Below are positions 57,337 to 64,000 of a DNA stretch of 64,000 nucleotides, piece after piece. The DNA is from Rhodoglobus sp. (GTDB taxonomy: Bacteria; Actinomycetota; Actinomycetes; Actinomycetales; Microbacteriaceae). Location of the stretch: positions 34,549 through 98,548 of the forward strand of contig JAODLY010000055.1 of NCBI GenBank assembly GCA_025464445.1, given 5' to 3'. The first letter of the stretch is position 1. Each line of letters starts with the position of its first letter. A model generated the notes under the pieces. It did no database searches. It was not told where the DNA came from and saw only the letters and a list, made by a program, of their open reading frames with translations. The position numbers and the translations under genes are program-made.

Positions 57337-57803
57337 AGCAGCCCCAGCCGCTTCCTGAGCATCGCCACGTGCCCGGTTGCCTTGACCGCGTAGAGCGGCA
57401 TCGTGATGACGCCCTTTTCGTCGAGCACGAAAGTCGAGCGGATGACGCCGACAACAGTCTTGCCGTAGAGCTGCTTCTCGCCCCAGACGCCGTAGGCCTC
57501 ATGCACCGCCCGGTCGGGGTCGCTGAGCAGCGTGAAGTTGAGACGTTCCTGCGCGGCGAATTTCGCGAGCTTGTCCGGTGCATCCCGTGAAATGCCGATC
57601 ACGGCGTAACCGGCAGACTTCAGCGAGTTGAGGTTGTCGCGAAAGTCGCATGCCTGCTTCGTGCAGCCCTCTGTCATGGCCTCTGGGTAGAAGTAGATGA
57701 TCACCTTCCTGCCCAGAAAATCCTTCAGCGAAACCGGTGCGCCGTGCTGGTCAGGCAGCGTGAAGCCGGGCGCCACGGCGCCGGCGTCGAGCCGATCCGT
57801 CAT
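57333..57803 (-). CDS. bcp: thioredoxin-dependent peroxiredoxin Bcp
   Basis: A 156-residue BCP/PrxQ-type thiol peroxidase reducing hydroperoxides in the cytoplasm with thioredoxin. The active site is YFYPEAMTEGCTKQACDFRD, with peroxidatic C47 and resolving C52. The usual PxxxTPGCT motif reads PEAMTEGCT, a Pro-to-Glu change next to the cysteine. FTLPDQHGAPVSLKDF and SDPDRAVHEAYGVWGEKQLY complete the family pattern. The ATG at 57803 has GGAGG six bases upstream. It is divergent from tRNA-Lys. Confidence 0.92.
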   Translation of the reverse strand: MTDRLDAGAVAPGFTLPDQHGAPVSLKDFLGRKVIIYFYPEAMTEGCTKQACDFRDNLNSLKSAGYAVIGISRDAPDKLAKFAAQERLNFTLLSDPDRAVHEAYGVWGEKQLYGKTVVGVIRSTFVLDEKGVITMPLYAVKATGHVAMLRKRLGLL

Positions 57804-57869
57804 CGTCTTCCTCCGTCTCACCTCATGCTAATCTTGTTCGTCGGCCCGCGGATTTTCGGGCCGCGCCAA

Positions 57870-57945
<76 letters not shown>

Positions 57946-58022
57946 ATAGGCGCCGGAGCGCGTCACCGCTTGTCCCACGTTCTCCTTCTGGGCAGCGCGC
58001 TCGCTACCCCAGGTCTCGGTGA

Positions 58023-58223
58023 TCGCCACCATGGAGCCGGGCTGTCCTCATCCCGTTCCGCTGGCTTGGCCGCCGCCCCGACATCCGCACCTGCGTCGCC
58101 GACGAAGGGCCGCTGTTCGCAGCGGATGAACATTTGCGCGATCACGCGTTCGTCGATGTCGACCACGACGCCTTCATGGGTGTTCACCTACCCGCGCCGA
58201 CAGAGCTGGGCAATTCACGATAA
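58023..58223 (+). pseudogene. probable 3' remnant of a CaiB/BaiF (family III) CoA-transferase gene
   Basis: A 66-codon open stretch ends in TAA at 58221-58223, with no plausible start and a stop (TGA at 58020) at its left edge. The translated end, FAADEHLRDHAFVDVDHDAF then MGVHLPAPTELGNSR, resembles the C-terminus of CaiB/BaiF CoA-transferases, where a DEHLRARGFF-x-EVDHP-type motif is common. The rest of the roughly 390-residue protein is missing. It looks like a deletion scar at the tRNA side of the accessory block. The identification is by eye and tentative. Confidence 0.35.
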
Positions 58224-58230
58224 AGTGCCC

Positions 58231-58318
58231 GAATTTCGAATTTACATTGAAATCTCGAAGGACGTGCACTACCGTCAAGCAAGACAAGAATCCGTGAATG
58301 TCGCAAAGGAGCGAACGC
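58231..58318 (+). promoter_or_regulatory. promoter region of the amidohydrolase operon with TTCGAA motif
   Basis: An AT-rich stretch in otherwise GC-rich DNA. GAATTTCGAATTT (58231-58243) contains a TTCGAA palindrome core; AATTTCGAA recurs upstream of the convergent operon at 63943-63951. The ribosome-binding site AAGGAG lies seven bases before the ATG at 58319. No confident -35/-10 pair can be fixed. Confidence 0.45.
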
Positions 58319-59785
58319 ATGGCGCAGCAGGCTCAATCACCCTCCGATTTCGAGGGCCGACCCCTCGTCTTTCGCAACGCAACAGTGATCAGCGTTGATC
58401 CTACGATCGGCACATTGGTTGGAGCGGATGTACTCGTCGTCGACCAGCTCATTTCCGCCGTCGGCCCGCGGCTGGTCGTTCCCGACGGCACTCTCGAGAT
58501 CGACGCCTCCGGCGGGATACTCATGCCTGGCATGATCGACACGCATCGCCACATGTACCAGACCGCTATGCGTGGATTCGGCGCCGACTGGACGCTGACC
58601 GACTACTTCTACTTCTACTACGTGAATCACGGATCGAAATTCCGCCCTCAGGATGTCTATGCTGGCAACCTTCTTTCCGCGATCGAGTCCGTTGACAGCG
58701 GCGTGACGACCACCCTGGACTGGTCTCACGGCCTCCAGACGACGGACCACGCCGAGGCCGCCCTCGATGCCCTCGAGCGAGTCCCCGCTCGTTTCGTCTT
58801 CTCGTACGGCAACCTTGCCGGTGCACCGCAGGATTGGTCGACTGATCCCGCATTCAAGGCTTTCGTCAACCGACGCCTCGGTCACACAACCGACATGCTC
58901 TCCTTCGGAATGTCGTTCGACGTCCCGGGAGACCCAGAGTTCCCGGAGCGCGCTGCGTTCGAGGTTGCGAGGGAACTGGGGGTGCCCGTCTCAACACACA
59001 GTGGGGCGTGGGGGGCAACAGGGGACGCCGGCATCCTCCTCATGGCGGAGCACGGATTCCTGACCGACCAGGTCACTCACGTGCATGTTGGAAGCCTGTC
59101 GCCAGACTCCTACCATCGCATCGCGGCTTCGGGTGCCTCGGCTTCGTTAGCGACAGAGAGCGAGCAAAACGCGGGCCAGGGCTATCCGCCGAGCTTCCGC
59201 CTTCGCGAGTACGGGATTCCTATCTCGCTGTCGATCGACACGAGCGTTTGGTGGAGTGCTGACATGTTTTCCGCGATGCGCTCGACCCTGAATGCCGATC
59301 GGGCCCGCGAACACCTCATCGCGCACGAGAAGAAAGAGACCGTCACCAGTAACGTCCTCCGCGCAGACGACGTCATCCGGTTTGCCACAGCGGGCGGAGC
59401 TCGAGCAATTCACCAGGAGGAAAGCCTGGGCAGGATTACCGTGGGCCGCAAGGCGGACCTCGTTCTGATCAAGAATGATGCGTCCCCCACGATGTTCCCG
59501 ATCCTCAACCCCGAGGGTCACGTCGTCTTCCAGGCCGGCAAGGGCGACATCCACACGGTTGTCATCAACGGCAAGGTTCTCAAGTACGACGGAAAACTGC
59601 TGCTGAACGATCTTGTCGCCGAGGCACACGCAGCGATCGCTGAGACTGTCGACTATCTGGAGTCGGCCGTCGGCGCAGCAGATTGGGAGGCGTCACGCCA
59701 CCCGTCCAAGGTCGAGGTTCCGATCACGGTCAACCCGTACCAGTGGACCGAGTTCAGCGAGAGCGAAGCAGGGCGCATTAGCTAG
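58319..59785 (+). CDS. metal-dependent amidohydrolase (TRZ/ATZ, SsnA-like)
   Basis: A 488-residue amidohydrolase-superfamily enzyme. Metal ligands are visible: H76 and H78 (MIDTHRHMYQT), H227 (VPVSTHSGA), H254/H256 (VTHVHVGSLS) and D307 (SLSIDTSVWW). ATAGGARAIHQEESLGRITV followed by GRKADLVLI is the usual C-terminal sandwich motif. Enzymes of this group deaminate or dechlorinate triazines, pyrimidines, purines and other N-heterocycles, or hydrolyse cyclic amides. AAGGAG stands seven bases before the ATG. It heads a four-gene + strand operon with the SDR-like and CoA-transferase genes. The substrate is unknown. Confidence 0.83.
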   Translation: MAQQAQSPSDFEGRPLVFRNATVISVDPTIGTLVGADVLVVDQLISAVGPRLVVPDGTLEIDASGGILMPGMIDTHRHMYQTAMRGFGADWTLTDYFYFYYVNHGSKFRPQDVYAGNLLSAIESVDSGVTTTLDWSHGLQTTDHAEAALDALERVPARFVFSYGNLAGAPQDWSTDPAFKAFVNRRLGHTTDMLSFGMSFDVPGDPEFPERAAFEVARELGVPVSTHSGAWGATGDAGILLMAEHGFLTDQVTHVHVGSLSPDSYHRIAASGASASLATESEQNAGQGYPPSFRLREYGIPISLSIDTSVWWSADMFSAMRSTLNADRAREHLIAHEKKETVTSNVLRADDVIRFATAGGARAIHQEESLGRITVGRKADLVLIKNDASPTMFPILNPEGHVVFQAGKGDIHTVVINGKVLKYDGKLLLNDLVAEAHAAIAETVDYLESAVGAADWEASRHPSKVEVPITVNPYQWTEFSESEAGRIS

Positions 59786-59844
59786 CCCTCCCGCGAACCC
59801 CACGCCATTCATCTGATCATTCATTCATTTCATAGGAGAACCCA

Positions 59845-60561
59845 ATGCCCCGACCCGGTGAGCATTACCTGATTGTCGGCGGTACGCGAGGACTCGGCAA
59901 CCGGCTGGCTCAAGCCGTGGCCGCAGCCGGAGCGAGTGTCACGATCACCGGCCGAAACGCCGAGTCCGGGAAGGCTGCCGCCGAGGCGGTCGGGGCTGGA
60001 TGCCAGTCCGCCACCTGCGATCTCACCGACTGGCCGTCGATCGAGGAGGCATTCCGCGACCTTCCCACTATCGATCATCTGATCCTGTGCGCACTGGACC
60101 GCGATCAGAACACGGTGGCGGAATTTCGTCCGGACGCCGCTGCACAAACCTCTCTGATGAAGAACGTGGGCTACGCGGCGGCCGTTCACTACGCGCTGCC
60201 CAAGTTCTCTCCTACCGGATCGGTGGTCATGTTCAGCGGCATCTCGATGTGGCGCCCGTTCCCTGGATCCATGACCATCTCGATGGCGAACGCCGGAGTA
60301 ATCGGACTCATGAATTCGCTGGCCACGCAGATCGCTCCGGTACGGGTGAACACGATTACCCCTGGCGTCATCGGCGGAACTGACGCATTCGATCAGGCGG
60401 ACCCGATCCGAAAAGCGGCCTTCGAGGCCATGCTCGCACGGACTCCGGGCCGACGTCTGCCCACACCCGACGAGGTGGTGGCCGCCACGTTCGCGCTCAC
60501 CGACAATGCCGGCATCAACGGTTCGAACCTCGTTATCGACGGCGGAATGACCTTGATGTGA
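59845..60561 (+). CDS. SDR-fold protein lacking catalytic Tyr and Lys
   Basis: A 238-residue short-chain dehydrogenase-fold protein. The dinucleotide loop VGGTRGLGNRLAQAV is intact and the C-terminus (GINGSNLVIDGGMTLM) is typical. The catalytic YxxxK, expected in GSMTISMANAGVIGLMNSLA, reads I145 and N149, and the NNAG motif after beta-4 is replaced by LCALD. Ser131 and Asn107 remain. Redox catalysis by the normal mechanism is therefore unlikely; it may be a non-redox lyase or hydrolase, or a binding subunit. AGGAG lies six bases before the ATG. It is second in the operon. Confidence 0.85.
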   Translation: MPRPGEHYLIVGGTRGLGNRLAQAVAAAGASVTITGRNAESGKAAAEAVGAGCQSATCDLTDWPSIEEAFRDLPTIDHLILCALDRDQNTVAEFRPDAAAQTSLMKNVGYAAAVHYALPKFSPTGSVVMFSGISMWRPFPGSMTISMANAGVIGLMNSLATQIAPVRVNTITPGVIGGTDAFDQADPIRKAAFEAMLARTPGRRLPTPDEVVAATFALTDNAGINGSNLVIDGGMTLM

Positions 60562-60603
60562 TCGCGGGTTCGACGACTGGCGCAGGCTGAAAAGGGGGCC
60601 CGT

Positions 60604-61380
60604 TTGGATAAGACCTTTGCCAGCGCCGCAGATTCCGTGGCCGACATCTCCGACGACGCCTCGATTGCCGTCGGCGGCTTCGGTCTGGTCGGAGTTCCGA
60701 TCGTCCTTATCCGAGCACTGCTCGCGCGGGAGACGACAGGCCTCGAGATCGTATCGAACAACTGTGGCGTCGATGGCTGGGGTCTCGGCGAACTGCTCGA
60801 AGCTGGGCGCATCCGCCGGATCATCGCGTCTTACGTCGGAGAAAATCGTGAATTCGCGCGCCGCTACCTCTCGGGAGAGCTGGAGGTGGAGCTTACTCCG
60901 CAGGGCACCTTAGCCGAGCGGCTGCGCTCGGGTGGTGTCGGCATCCCGGCCTTCTACACACCGAGTGGCGTCGGCACAATGGTCTCGGAGGGCGGGCTGC
61001 CGTGGCGGTACGCGGCGAACGGTTCCGTTGCGGTGCAGTCGCCAAGGAAGGAGACCCGCCGGTTCGGCGAGCGGGAGTATGTGCTCGAGGAGGCCATCGT
61101 CACCGACTTCGCGCTCGTGCGAGCGAAAGTCGGAGACACGCACGGCAACCTCGTGTTCGAAAAGTCGGCGCGCAACTTCAACCCACTTGCGGCCATGGCG
61201 GGCAGGATCACGATCGCCCAGGTCGATGAGCTCGTCCCGGCCGGGTCGATTGATCCGGACGACGTTCACCTTTCCGGCATCTATGTTCACCGAATCGTGC
61301 AGCTCAGTGCGAAGGATGCCGCAGACCTCCCGATCGAGAAGACGACAGTGCGACCCAAACCTACTCAGAAGGGCGCCTGA
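60604..61380 (+). CDS. CoA-transferase subunit A (3-oxoacid type)
   Basis: A 258-residue alpha subunit of a family-I CoA-transferase. It starts with [20 protein letters not shown], the glycine-rich CoA-binding loop (GGFGLVGVP), followed by [19 protein letters not shown] and [15 protein letters not shown]. Family members move CoA from succinyl-CoA or acetyl-CoA to 3-oxoacids such as 3-oxoadipate or acetoacetate. The TTG start is supported by an AGGGGG upstream and by length. The beta subunit follows after 2 bp, as usual. The acceptor acid is probably a ring-cleavage product. Confidence 0.88.
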   Translation: MDKTFASAADSVADISDDASIAVGGFGLVGVPIVLIRALLARETTGLEIVSNNCGVDGWGLGELLEAGRIRRIIASYVGENREFARRYLSGELEVELTPQGTLAERLRSGGVGIPAFYTPSGVGTMVSEGGLPWRYAANGSVAVQSPRKETRRFGEREYVLEEAIVTDFALVRAKVGDTHGNLVFEKSARNFNPLAAMAGRITIAQVDELVPAGSIDPDDVHLSGIYVHRIVQLSAKDAADLPIEKTTVRPKPTQKGA

Positions 61381-61382
61381 TC

Positions 61383-62024
61383 ATGGCTCTCACTCGCACC
61401 CAAATGGCCGCGCGCGCCGCCCAGGAGCTGGAGGACGGCTCCTATGTCAACCTCGGTATCGGCCTGCCGACCCTGATACCGAACTACGTGCCGGCAGCCA
61501 TCACCGTCGTGCTGCACTCGGAGAATGGTGTGCTCGGAGTCGGCCCGTATCCGTGGGAGGGTGAGGCGGATCCGAAGCTCATCAACGCGGGCAAGGAGAC
61601 CGTGACGGTGCTCGCGGGGGCGTCGTACTTCGATTCGGCGGTGAGCTTCGGGATGATCCGCGGTAAGCGGATCGACGCCGCGTTCCTCGGCGCGATGCAG
61701 GTCTCGGCGGCGGGTGATATTGCCAACTGGGCAGTTCCGGGCAAACTCATCAAGGGCCCCGGCGGAGCGATGGATCTCGTGCACGGCGCCCGCCGCGTCA
61801 TTGTCGTAATGGAGCACGTCACTAAGGACGGACAACACAAGATTCTTGCCGAGTGCAGCCTGCCGCTCACGGGTCGTGCCGTAGTCAGCCGGATCATCAC
61901 TGACCTCGCGGTCATGGACGTTCAGCCTTCCGGCCTTGTGCTGCGGGAGCTTGCTCCGGGCGTGACGTTCGATGAGGTCCAGGCGGCAACCGGCGTCGCG
62001 TTGTTGCGCGAAACGTCAGACTAA
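61383..62024 (+). CDS. CoA-transferase subunit B (3-oxoacid type)
   Basis: A 213-residue beta subunit. The catalytic glutamate, E47, lies in [20 protein letters not shown], where it forms the glutamyl-CoA intermediate. [18 protein letters not shown], then [20 protein letters not shown] and [20 protein letters not shown] complete the family pattern. It forms a heteromer with the A subunit encoded 2 bp upstream. It ends the + strand operon, and its last 9 bp overlap the convergent Dabb gene. Confidence 0.9.
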   Translation: MALTRTQMAARAAQELEDGSYVNLGIGLPTLIPNYVPAAITVVLHSENGVLGVGPYPWEGEADPKLINAGKETVTVLAGASYFDSAVSFGMIRGKRIDAAFLGAMQVSAAGDIANWAVPGKLIKGPGGAMDLVHGARRVIVVMEHVTKDGQHKILAECSLPLTGRAVVSRIITDLAVMDVQPSGLVLRELAPGVTFDEVQAATGVALLRETSD

Positions 62025-62333
62025 AGCCGCGAACTCGGGTTCCCATTCGAATTGGATCACTGTGCGTTCCGCCAGGATCGGGGCAAGCAGCTCCTTGACC
62101 ACGCGCTGGTGTGCTGGATGATCCAGGTACTTCGGGACGTCTTCCCCGGATGCCAGCTGCGCGACAATCGCGAAGTCGCCGTTGCCTGGCCTCAGGGCCA
62201 GGTCGCAGCCGAATCGATAGCTGATCAGCTCAGGAATGATCCCGGGTAGCGCCCGCAACCCTTCCTCGAAGTTCGCAATCGATTCGTCAGTCGCACGATC
62301 GTTCCACCTGAGGGCAACAACGTGCCCGATCAT
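62016..62333 (-). CDS. Dabb-domain (stress-responsive A/B barrel) protein
   Basis: A 105-residue dimeric alpha/beta-barrel protein: [20 protein letters not shown], the [20 protein letters not shown] core and [20 protein letters not shown] near the end. In degradation operons such small proteins can be decarboxylases, monooxygenases, isomerases or simple binding proteins. The ATG at 62333 overlaps the fumarylacetoacetate-hydrolase-like stop (ATGA), so the two are translationally coupled; the longer frame is rejected. The HPAH histidines are typical of catalytic Dabb members. It is the last gene of the minus-strand operon. Confidence 0.82.
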   Translation of the reverse strand: MIGHVVALRWNDRATDESIANFEEGLRALPGIIPELISYRFGCDLALRPGNGDFAIVAQLASGEDVPKYLDHPAHQRVVKELLAPILAERTVIQFEWEPEFAALV

Positions 62334-63181
62334 CGGCGCGCACCCACGAAGCCCTGACGGATTTCGCCGATTCCTTCGATGCGACTCACCAGTTCGTCTC
62401 CATCCTGCAACCATCGTTGCGGTGAGCGGCCCATGCCAACGCCGGACGGGGTCCCCGTGAAGATGACGTCTCCCGGGTAGAGCGGAAGAATCGCAGAAAG
62501 GTACTCGATTAGGCGTGGCACCGAAAAGATCAGGTCGAGGGTCCTGCCGTTCTGCACAGTTTCACCATTGATCTCGCAGGTGAGCGCGAGATCGTCGGGG
62601 TTGTCGAACTCATCGACGGTGACGAGATCGGGGCCCATCGGTGAGAACCCCGGGAGCGACTTGGCCAGGCTGAACTGAGGAGCCGGGGACGCCATCTGCA
62701 GGCGGCGCTCGGAAATGTCCTGACCGATCGTGAGGCCCGCGACATAGCTCCACCCGTCGCGTTCCGCGACGTCGCGGGCGGGCTTGCCGATCACCGCGGT
62801 GAGTTCGACCTCCCAGTCGACGTTGCCTCCCTCTGGCAACTCGACCACGCCAACCGGGCCCGTGATGCTGCTGCTGAATTTCGTGAAGACAGGAGGATGC
62901 TCCGCGGGTCGATCAAACCCGGACTCATCGGCGTGCTCGCGGTAGTTGAGCCCGATTGCGAAAACCTGACGAGGCCGAGGTGCCGGCGATCCCAGCACCT
63001 GGCTACCCCTCGGTTCAATCTCACTGAGTGGTGCGCCGAAAGCCCACTCACGGAATTCGCTCCAGCGGTCATAGATCGCCTGGGGGTCGGAGCCGAATTG
63101 GCCCGCACTCGCACGCTCAACGTCTACAAATCCCGTCGAAAGTGCAATCGACAGACGACCATCGACATTCGCTATTCGCAC
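62330..63181 (-). CDS. fumarylacetoacetate hydrolase family protein
   Basis: A 283-residue FAH-fold enzyme. The metal ligands are E124 and E126 (NVDWEVELTAVIGKPARDV) and D155 (GLTIGQDISERR), with the family stretch VFAIGLNYREHADESGFDRP and the C-terminal PGDVIFTGTPSGVGMGRSP. FAH proteins hydrolyse acylpyruvates, isomerise or decarboxylate ring-cleavage products. The GTG start at 63181 has GGAG six bases upstream; the longer frame runs into the VOC gene. It is the middle gene of the minus-strand operon and probably acts after the extradiol-type VOC protein. Confidence 0.88.
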   Translation of the reverse strand: MRIANVDGRLSIALSTGFVDVERASAGQFGSDPQAIYDRWSEFREWAFGAPLSEIEPRGSQVLGSPAPRPRQVFAIGLNYREHADESGFDRPAEHPPVFTKFSSSITGPVGVVELPEGGNVDWEVELTAVIGKPARDVAERDGWSYVAGLTIGQDISERRLQMASPAPQFSLAKSLPGFSPMGPDLVTVDEFDNPDDLALTCEINGETVQNGRTLDLIFSVPRLIEYLSAILPLYPGDVIFTGTPSGVGMGRSPQRWLQDGDELVSRIEGIGEIRQGFVGARR

Positions 63182-63225
63182 GTACAGCTCCTTAGTATTT
63201 CGCCAGACGAGTGGATTCGGATGCC

Positions 63226-63837
63226 CTAATACACTTCGGGCAGGAATATGTCGGTCGGTATCACCGCGGGCGTGTATTCGCCAGCACGGGTGCGCCGGTG
63301 AATCTCTTCGAACGACAGCCCGGCCTTCCATGCCTCAACGAGCTTGTCCGGGTCGAAGTGCGCGCCGAGCTGATCCTCGGCGAATTCGAGTGAGCCAGAC
63401 ATCCACTCCTTGGATTTGCTCCAATCGCCAAAGGTGTCGACCTGGATCTCGACGCCGTTGCCCTCCGGGTCGGCGTAATAGAGGGAGATGGTCATCCCGT
63501 GGTCGAGGGTCAGGAACGGCACAATGCCCGAATCCCGAAGCCGAACGTAGTTGTACATCCACGCATCGAAGTCCGCGTATTCGAATGCCGTGTGATGGAG
63601 CCCGATCGTGTGCGGCTTATCGACCGGATTCTTCAGCCCTGGAGGGGAAAGGAACGCGATCCTATGGTTTGCTTCATCGTTCGTCAGCCATGCAGCGGAT
63701 TCGCCGTGGTAGACCGGCGTGAGGCCGGCAACGTTGCAATACCACGCGACCATTTCATCCAGTCGCAGGGTCGTAAACGTCGTGTGGTGAAACTTCGGAG
63801 CGACGACGGGGCGATTCGGTGCTCGGTTCTTAGACAA
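63226..63837 (-). CDS. VOC-family protein, extradiol dioxygenase-like
   Basis: A 203-residue vicinal-oxygen-chelate protein resembling catechol 2,3-dioxygenases. Metal ligands are probably H17/H18 (PKFHHTTFTTLRL), H81/H82 (TIGLHHTAFEYADF) and E130 (DPEGNGVEIQVDTF). A C-terminal extension of about 60 residues (LEFAEDQLGAHFDPDKLVEA) goes beyond the usual two-module core. The TTG start has AAGGAG six bases upstream. It leads the minus-strand operon. Ring cleavage of a catechol-like or N-heterocyclic diol is the likely reaction; isomerase or lyase activity is possible. Confidence 0.82.
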   Translation of the reverse strand: MSKNRAPNRPVVAPKFHHTTFTTLRLDEMVAWYCNVAGLTPVYHGESAAWLTNDEANHRIAFLSPPGLKNPVDKPHTIGLHHTAFEYADFDAWMYNYVRLRDSGIVPFLTLDHGMTISLYYADPEGNGVEIQVDTFGDWSKSKEWMSGSLEFAEDQLGAHFDPDKLVEAWKAGLSFEEIHRRTRAGEYTPAVIPTDIFLPEVY

Positions 63838-64000
63838 CTCTGTCTCCTTCGGAATCCACTTTCACTCGACCGTCCTGCGCAATTGCGGGATCGGTCGGCG
63901 AGATAGAGAAAGCCTAAAGGACAAGATTCGGATTTAGCAAATAATTTCGAAATATTGCAAGATGTGCGACAAACTCTCAGCGATCATCCGCAGCGACGGG
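63838..64000 (-). promoter_or_regulatory. promoter region of the VOC-FAH-Dabb operon, with imperfect palindrome
   Basis: AT-rich DNA upstream of the TTG at 63837. GCAAATAATTTCGAAATATTGC (63937-63958) has a perfect 10-bp core ATTTCGAAAT with GCAA/TTGC ends offset by one base, a plausible dimeric regulator site. AATTTCGAA (63943-63951) is shared with the other operon's upstream region. No gene is seen to the window's right edge. Confidence 0.45.

Larger units (their letters stand above)
57946..58318. other. 373-bp gap between tRNA-Lys and the catabolic operon
   Basis: No intact gene is recognised. The left part carries the CaiB-like remnant described separately. The right 95 bases are AT-rich and should hold the promoter of the amidohydrolase operon, including the AATTTCGAA motif at 58232-58240. 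A frame on the minus strand (57963-58187) has no recognisable motif and is taken as noise. Confidence 0.6.

Noticed and set aside
57963..58187. 74-residue frame on the minus strand after tRNA-Lys
   Set aside because: No motif or credible ribosome-binding site. The opposite strand has a more protein-like stretch (CaiB-like remnant).

Overview
The window is high-GC, densely coded DNA from an actinomycete, most likely of the family Microbacteriaceae. The evidence is two WhiB-family genes, an mtrA-mtrB-lpqB-comF-hpf-secA block, a whiB2/DUF3499/metallopeptidase-like/ahcY locus, a pdtaS/whiB1 pair, frequent GTG and TTG starts, and ATGA/GTGA gene overlaps. No transposase, phage gene, rRNA or CRISPR array was seen. 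The taxonomic call is inference from gene content and order.

Region 1 (1 to about 20 kb) is a cell-surface polysaccharide locus. It holds four cytoplasmic glycosyltransferases (one cut by the window edge), a polyprenyl-phosphate-type glycosyltransferase paired with a DUF2304 protein, and two large GT-C-like membrane proteins. It also has a Wzx-like flippase, two tandem Wzy/ligase-like polymerases, two tandem GDP-mannose 4,6-dehydratase paralogues, mannose-6-phosphate isomerase, a methyltransferase and galE. A GlxA-type regulator and a GcdH-like acyl-CoA dehydrogenase sit inside the locus without an obvious role in it. ManA, together with the HAD-type phosphomannomutase in region 2, suggests the polymer contains mannose and a 6-deoxymannose-derived sugar.

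Region 2 (19.9-27.7 kb) is the conserved actinobacterial whiB2 neighbourhood: WhiB, a very large family-2 glycosyltransferase with a membrane half, DUF5719, a metallopeptidase-like protein, DUF3499, phosphomannomutase and S-adenosylhomocysteinase. Region 3 (27.7-40.4 kb) holds RDD and SpoIIM proteins and, further on, a five-gene operon (membrane protein, DUF4129, DUF4350, MoxR, DUF58). Between them lie an MFS exporter, a SCO4226-like protein, a LAL-type LuxR regulator and an aquaporin.

Region 4 (40.5-57.9 kb) is core genome. It contains MtrAB-LpqB envelope signalling, ComF, long-form ribosome hibernation factor, SecA, a Tat-exported PhoX-like protein and an Rv3235-family protein. A SAF-domain/ParA-like pair follows, then a ureohydrolase with a missing metal ligand, PdtaS, WhiB1, a small membrane protein, Bcp peroxiredoxin and tRNA-Lys(CTT).

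Region 5 (58.0-64.0 kb) begins just past the tRNA and looks accessory. It starts with a probable CaiB/BaiF remnant. Two convergent operons follow: amidohydrolase, SDR-like protein and two-subunit CoA-transferase on +, and extradiol-type VOC protein, fumarylacetoacetate-hydrolase-like protein and Dabb protein on -. They form a plausible but unassigned ring-degradation pathway. Its SDR lacks the catalytic Tyr and Lys, and both promoter regions carry the same AATTTCGAA motif. This is the best candidate in the window for an undescribed system.
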